NCBI RefSeq assembly: GCF_001949145.1
Contig: NW_019091362.1
Span: forward strand, 11,546,559-11,610,558
Direction: 5' to 3'
DNA from: Acanthaster planci
Taxonomy: Eukaryota > Echinodermata > Asteroidea > Valvatida > Acanthasteridae
DNA: 64,000 nt
Notes under the pieces: model-generated
What the model saw: only the letters and a program-made list of their open reading frames with translations
Told to the model about the DNA's origin: nothing
The model's database searches: none
Part shown: piece by piece, positions 58,401 through 64,000 of the stretch
Numbering within the stretch: the first letter of the stretch is position 1
Layout: the number at the start of each line of letters is the position of its first letter
Translations under genes and position numbers: made by a program

Positions 58401-61400
58401 ATGCTTTTTACGTGAATTGTTTATTTGGTTGATAATTTGTTGAATCTAACGACGCAACTGTACATTTGTCTAGTCTTAAAACGAAATCGAATTATTGTTT
58501 TACAGCTGCATTCAATTTCACGCAAAATAGAATGGCTCGGAGGTTAAATTGGCTGCTCATTTACCGAATTGACCAAGAAAACCTGTGTTACCATGCATTT
58601 GTGTAAATACCTCTGTGTCGCTCAGCACATTGTAACTCACAGGCATGTCGTGAACAAAAAAGAAACTGAAAGTTATTCTTTCTATCTTACAAATTGTCAT
58701 ACAATGTTGTGAAAAATGTATACAATTTAGCTCTGATACTGCCGTGATGAACTTCCTATATATATGTATATCAAATTACCTGTACCATTCCCTAATATGC
58801 ACGAGGGTACTCGGATCTTGTTACTTCAGCCAGCCGGGCCAGTTTGCAAAATTGTGTACGAAATTGTGAACTTACAGCTAACCTTGGAAACTGAATATGA
58901 CCACAAAAAATTGCTCTACGCGCTTTGCAATTTTACCTTTGGTGTCTCATCAAACAAAGTCTATCAAGTTTTTCCCGCTCCTGTGGAAATTTTAAGTTAT
59001 TACATATTTGTAACGTTAAAAATACCTTACTTACATACGTATTTCAAACTGATACCCAATAATTGAGTGCAGGCAAACTTGGCCATTTAAAATATCAAGG
59101 ACACTGCTGTACTCTAATTGAGGACAATACTTCACAAGACGACAAAATGTGCGACAATTTTCTCCGCGATATTCAGTCACAGAAATCATACTGAGAAAGC
59201 ATTTCTTTAAGGTCCTTGAATACCTTCGTGGACAACCTGTTAATTGTTAAATGTATTCATTAGTAGGCTGTGCCAATAACACGACGGGGGATGTACAAAT
59301 GGAATAAAATCCCTTTGTTGTGGTTAATGTTAGTGACCTTTTAAATGAATGTTTTAATCCTGACAAATGATGGCGTATGTGTGACGTACATTTGAGAACC
59401 CACAATGGCAGTAGAATTATAGTCAGGCACCCTTTTAGTGCGTCTGGACCTAAGAGAGACATGGACATTAATTAATTGTACACACAAATTTTGCAAGCCG
59501 TAGAATGTTCGAACGTGTGTGTACGTGTACGTGTACATGTCCACGAAAACGATACCCCCGCGCACGGTAAAAGCATGTACACATGGTGCACTCACCGCAT
59601 AACGTGTTGCTGTTGTGGTGTACATAAATTACATCAATAGGGCACCGTGACCTATACACACAAATATATTGAATGGAATAGCCTGGGCCGATTTGGAAGC
59701 ATTTCTTACCCTTGGTCGTTCGTGTTTCATGCAAGCTCCTCTTCGTCTTTGTTTATTGAATTTCTTTTTGGAGATTGTTTGGAATTCGTTGTCAGTCCTG
59801 ACCTTTTGGCCCTGGTCAGCCTTACTTCCAATATCCAAATTCACCTATATAAATTTCGCTTAGTTGAAAAGTTGTGCAGGCTTGCCCTACTTTATGGGGT
59901 TCCTTCAGCCTGCGACAACACATCTGGTCGGCGTGATCTCTAAAACACCCAATTTGCACAAATTTCCCGAACTCGACCCAAGACAAGCATGGACACGCTA
60001 GCGCCGCGTGATGATATCTTCTGAAGTGTACGTCACGGATATGCAAATTTTCCATGTTAACGAGATATACCTCTCGGGTGCGGGGCCGTTTCGCTAAGAG
60101 AATTTTTAATTGTTTCTCCCATGTATTGATCAAAACAGCAACTTTTTCATTCTGGATATTGTATAAAACCGAACAGTTTTCAATTATAACCAATAAAAAC
60201 ACTTTCCATGGGTCCTTAAAAGCTTTAAGGGCTTCGATAAAACAACTTCGTTATATCCCACACTTCCATTCAGGAGTTACTGGCTAGTACTTAATTGTAT
60301 ACTGGTTGAAGGAAAGATTTAGTATACGAAGTTCCCTGTGCATAATATTTGTACTATAGATCTAGTCGCTGTGTCTGTATGGTAAGCTCTGTCAGAAAAT
60401 GTTTTTGCTATACCTCCCTCATAAGTGGACACGGGCCGACTCTGGAAATTTGCCAACTATCTCGAAGCCCTTCCCAAAAAAAGTCTCCGACTTTTTTTTT
60501 TTACCTTCACTTTTCTTTGTGGAAACGATGTACATGTACGTATAACGAGCGATGTCCATTGCGACTGCGTGCGCACGTAACGCCGGCCGCTAACAACACT
60601 ATAACAGACTGCCCCAGCACTTTTTACTGTTTAAAAGCATTTTCAGCTTGTACATGTACATAGGACATGAGACCACCTCGTTTGTCTGGTTCCCAGACGT
60701 AAATAATACAGAAATGACGTAATCTGAAAAAGAGTGCCGAACTAAATGTATCTGGCCTAGAAAGACTCATTTACTGTATAGAGTACTCAATCGTACCCAT
60801 CCAAAACACTTTAAAATTACGCATCCCATTCGATCAAGCATGTTTGGCAGCATTTGGACATCGTTTATACCAAAAAATTGTTTATTTTACTGACGCGCTG
60901 ACCAGAAACCGCAGACTCTTTTTTGCCTAATCATAAAAGTCTTCACAGATTTCTCTTACCACTCTGGTGAGAGAAACTTGGGACCGTTCATATGCACCAA
61001 AGGCCTCTCTCCCCGATTACAACTATTTAAGGTATGGTTCTCAAGTTGGAATACAAAATTTAGAAATAAGGCACGGTTTTGCGTTGCAGCCCCTGAACGC
61101 CTTGCTCCATCCAGCATACTGGACACGTGAATATGGCTTGTTAAAAGGCATTCACAGTGTAAGCCAAGCTATAAAACGTTTCAATGATCCATGAGTAAAA
61201 TTACGAATTATATTTCTGTAACAGTAGAGCAGCTACCACGACAGTAGGAGGTACAAATCAGTTCCCCGTCACTAATCCTTTTTATCTGAACTGCCGGGAA
61301 ATATCGGGGTGTTTTTCTTACCAAGTCTCATTACTCTTGGAAAAAAACTAACTAAATGAAAGAAAGAGCAAAGAAGAAATAGAGAGCTATCTACTTATAA

Positions 61401-61884
61401 ATATGTATGTTTTATTTACTTTTTTAAAGTTACAACGAGGTGGCCAATGCCATTCAACGGATGACTGAGAATATACCCTCCAGCGACTTCATCGAGCAGA
61501 TGTTCGCCCGTACTGACACAAATGGTGATGGTGCCATTGACCAAAACGGTATATTCCTATAATGTTTGAAACGGGGCACATTTTACAGACCAAGAATGGA
61601 CAAGGTTCAGAAATCAACATACACATTTATATTTCGAAACATCGGGTCACCCTTAAATAATCACAGGAATCTGATTCACGTACATCGTACCCCGCCTTAT
61701 GTGCGAAAAATGGACTGGTGCATTTGACGCAATGACTCGCCTCTTCGTGCCGTTATAGTTTTGAGAACCTGTGGAGTGGTATTCAAACTGAAAATATCCT
61801 CTTCGTCGTTGTCTTATTGTGGTTTCCTTTCCAGAGTTCACTCGAGCCATGCAGGTGCAAGACCAGAGTGAAATACCCATATAA
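55406..61884 (+). CDS. Secreted four-EF-hand calcium-binding protein
   Basis: Five coding exons: 55406-55559, 55860-56006, 56386-56509, 61430-61548 and 61835-61884. They join to 197 residues with GT-AG sites and matching phases (1,1,2,1). An N-terminal signal peptide (LPALMLALLSVFAAIPSHHA) is followed by a basic stretch (RPRPAMQKRKSPTR) and four EF-hand loops. Loop 1 is DVDSNSFLEPIE. Loop 2 is ETNGDGKLDIEE, with Glu where Asp is usual at position 1. Loop 3 is DENGDQVLNYNE, with Gln in place of Gly at position 6. Loop 4 is DTNGDGAIDQNE, fully canonical. Loops 2, 3 and 4 are each split by an intron. The product should be secreted or ER-lumenal, with no KDEL-type signal (it ends SEIPI). I do not recognise a precise orthologue. 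Confidence 0.85.
56510..61429 (+). other. Intron 3 of the EF-hand gene
   Basis: A 4.9 kb AT-rich intron. No recognisable exon, RNA gene or transposon. Several open frames lack splice-site or domain support. Confidence 0.6.
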
Positions 61885-63190
61885 CGACCAACCAAAAGCA
61901 TCAACCTGCTGGACCTTCACACGGCGGTAGAAAAAATAGAACAAAAAACCACGAGTTATGAAAACTACTTCTGCTACACAGGTATATACACAAGGCCTGT
62001 CAGAAAAATCACGCGACCCGATGTCAAAATAAATTGTACTCCAGTCTTTGCTGTCCATTCAAAAGGAGCCAGTACAGTGGCCCTTGCTTTCCACTATCCA
62101 TGGAGCTCTATAGGGAAGCACACACGTATGAATGTGTGGCTTACAGTTGCAGACTCTACTCTCACTTAAATTATAAAAAGTACATCAAGTGAGTATTAAG
62201 CTCACGCCATTTACTGCGTTTGCATATAGACGAATGGTTAAAAACGTGTAGCTTACCACTGTGTCTGTATGTACAAGTGGCTCAAAATGTACATGTACAT
62301 ATCAGATTTTCATTTGGTGTTTGTTGTGTATTAAAATTGAAGCGAAAAACATTTTAATTAATGGGTAAGGATGTTCAAGGAAAAGTTAAATGGAGGAACA
62401 TCTGTTTTGAACAGGCAGGGATGAAGAACATTAACCATATACGGCAGACGTATGAGCCATGTGAATTTATTTTTAAAAAAATCATACTCGTGAGGGAACT
62501 GCTAATTATGACAGGGATAAAGACATGAATTTTGCATTAAACCACAACACTGCAGATGCTCGTGCCTTGTGAATTAATTAAAAATATCATGCTCCTGAAG
62601 GAATTATCACACTTCCGGCGGTATCTTGCAATGTACTACGATTGCTGTTTGATGTTCATGTTAGCATCTGCTGCTTAGGTTTAGGCTGTCATCACAACAA
62701 CAAAAATCTTGAAGTTTCTACGCATAACCCAATATATAAACCTGTTCCCCGAGGTCGTTGAAGAAATAAACACAGAATAAAATGCAGCTAGATGTTTTAT
62801 CAAGAATGTTCTCTTCCTGTCACAAAAACACTGATTAACAAGGTATATTAAGTCAAAACACAGTTTTCCAAATACCCTTGCATCAAAGTCATTTTAGCCT
62901 GACCTAGAAAAAAACCCATTTTTTTCAGTTCAAAGTTTTTTTCAAATGTGACAAAGAGCTATATCAACACAAATCAAAACAAAGACTAACGGCACTCGTC
63001 GTGTTGCCTACCAACGATCATGACTGTGTCAGGTTGAAAGACACTTTACTATCCTTGCAAGCTAAGTGAATCGCCGGCGCCCATTACTGAATGGTTCTGT
63101 GACAAACACTCCTCGACATCCCTATGTCGTAGATCCGCATGCAAGTCTTTGAAGTCTCACCCTCCACCAAAAGTGGGCGCTGTGACGCAT
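61885..63190 (+). other. 3' flank of the EF-hand gene
   Basis: Probable 3' UTR or downstream sequence. AATAAA-type signals occur close together near 62764-62781 (AAATAAACACAGAATAAAATG), about 880 bases after the stop, and may end the transcript. No other gene is seen. Confidence 0.45.
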
Positions 63191-63199
63191 TTCCAGGAA

Positions 63200-64000
63200 A
63201 ACAGAACGAAATATGTTTGTTGCGCATTGTGGAAGCGCCATATTTGGAAATTTGTGATCATGGGTTTGTCTCCTGGGCCGGCACGCTACCTTTTAAATAT
63301 TCCGAATAAAAATTCAAACGTAAGGGTTATTTTTTAAAAAGGCGTTCCTTTAGAGATGCAAGTTGCTCAATGTAGAATAAACGTGTTTGAAAGTATGAGT
63401 TTAGATCCAAGCGAGGACACTTTTTGAATTCATACTCGAAATTCAAACCTAAGGTTTAATTTAAAAAACTTTGTTCTTTCAGAGAGGTTTGTGGTTCAGT
63501 GTGGAAGCGTCGTGTTTGAAAGTGTGGGAAGCTGGTTTGAATTCCGGAGAGGCACCTTTTTTCAATTTCAAATTATGAAGTCAAGCCTTAGGGCTAAGTA
63601 TTAAAAAAAAGTTCTCGCAGAGATGTTTGTGGCATAGTGTGGAAGAAGCGCGTTTGAAAGTGTCAGAGGTGAGTTCGAATCCCTGTAAGGACACTTTTTG
63701 AATTCAATTTCAAAATTCAAACTCAAATTTGAAATAAATTCAAAAATAATTCAAACCTAACGGTTAAATTGTTTTTTCAGAGAGCAAAGAGGCTTAGTGT
63801 GGAAGAATCGTGTTTGAAAGTGTGAGGTGATGGGTTGGATTCCCACGGAGGCCATTTTTTTAAGTCAATCTCTAAATTCGAACTGAAATTTGTAATTCAA
63901 ACTTAAGGGTTGAGTTTTTAAAAAGGTGTTCTTTTAGAAATCGAAGTGGCTCAGTGTGGAAGAATCGTGCTTGGCCCGAGAGATGATGGGGTTCGAATCC
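63200..64000 (+). repeat. Tandem array of degenerate tRNA-like modules
   Basis: Six units of about 130-160 bases share an A-box-like TGGCTCAGTGTGGAAG, a CGTGTTTGAAAGTGTGAG segment and a B-box-like GGGTTCGAATCC. A linker with GACACTTTTTGAATTCAA-type text and a run of ATTCAAAC follows each. The TGT of the A-box element is at 63228, 63371, 63500, 63638, 63798 and 63955. The array runs off the end of the window. It is best read as a tRNA-derived SINE-like repeat; none of the units folds as an obvious intact tRNA by eye. Confidence 0.7.

Noticed and set aside
63938-64000. Possible true tRNA gene at the window end
   Set aside because: A and B boxes are good, but the 3' end is missing and no convincing acceptor stem or anticodon arm can be drawn. 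It belongs to the repeat array.

Overview
The window looks like genomic DNA from a marine invertebrate deuterostome, most likely a cephalochordate (amphioxus, Branchiostoma). The evidence is intron-rich genes with GT-AG phase-1 exons, SRCR and somatomedin-B domains joined to a family-B seven-transmembrane receptor, a NEU1-type sialidase exon, and a mix of degenerate DIRS, LINE and LTR retroelements. The species assignment is an inference. No bacterial-style operons, rRNA genes or CRISPR arrays are visible.

Layout. 1-3.7 kb: decayed DIRS-type retrotransposon. 4.15-4.5 kb (+): terminal exon of a NEU1-like sialidase whose other exons are not seen. 6.8-8.1 kb (+): three weak candidate exons. 8.65-9.95 kb (-): intact intronless gene for a two-Ig single-pass receptor with YxN tyrosine motifs in its tail. 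14.5-23.0 kb (-): receptor copy 1 (signal peptide, three SRCR-type exons, somatomedin B, Cys-rich ectodomain, 7TM). 24.1-25.3 kb: second DIRS remnant. 31.0-52.7 kb (-): receptor copy 2, with the same six-exon structure but enlarged by a ~9.6 kb transposon insertion (LINE plus LTR element) between exons 3 and 4 and by ~4 kb of repeats carrying TGACGTCA palindromes in intron 1. 54.85-62.8 kb (+): secreted four-EF-hand protein, divergent from receptor copy 2. 63.2-64.0 kb: tandem array of degenerate tRNA-like modules.

The centre of the window is a tandem segmental duplication. About 11 kb (roughly 12.0-23.1 kb) corresponds to about 25 kb (roughly 27.5-52.8 kb). It includes the promoters, with a TATA-like box 68-69 bases upstream of each ATG, all six coding exons, and about 2.5 kb of downstream flank. 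The splice sites I place give continuous open frames in both copies: 1,178 residues for copy 1 and 1,171 for copy 2. Copy 1 has lost one of the eight somatomedin-B cysteines through a 3-base deletion.

The predicted surface and secreted products (an Ig receptor with Grb2-type motifs, paired SRCR-SMB-7TM receptors, a sialidase and a secreted Ca2+-binding protein) suit recognition of extracellular or microbial ligands. Nothing in the sequence shows that they act together.
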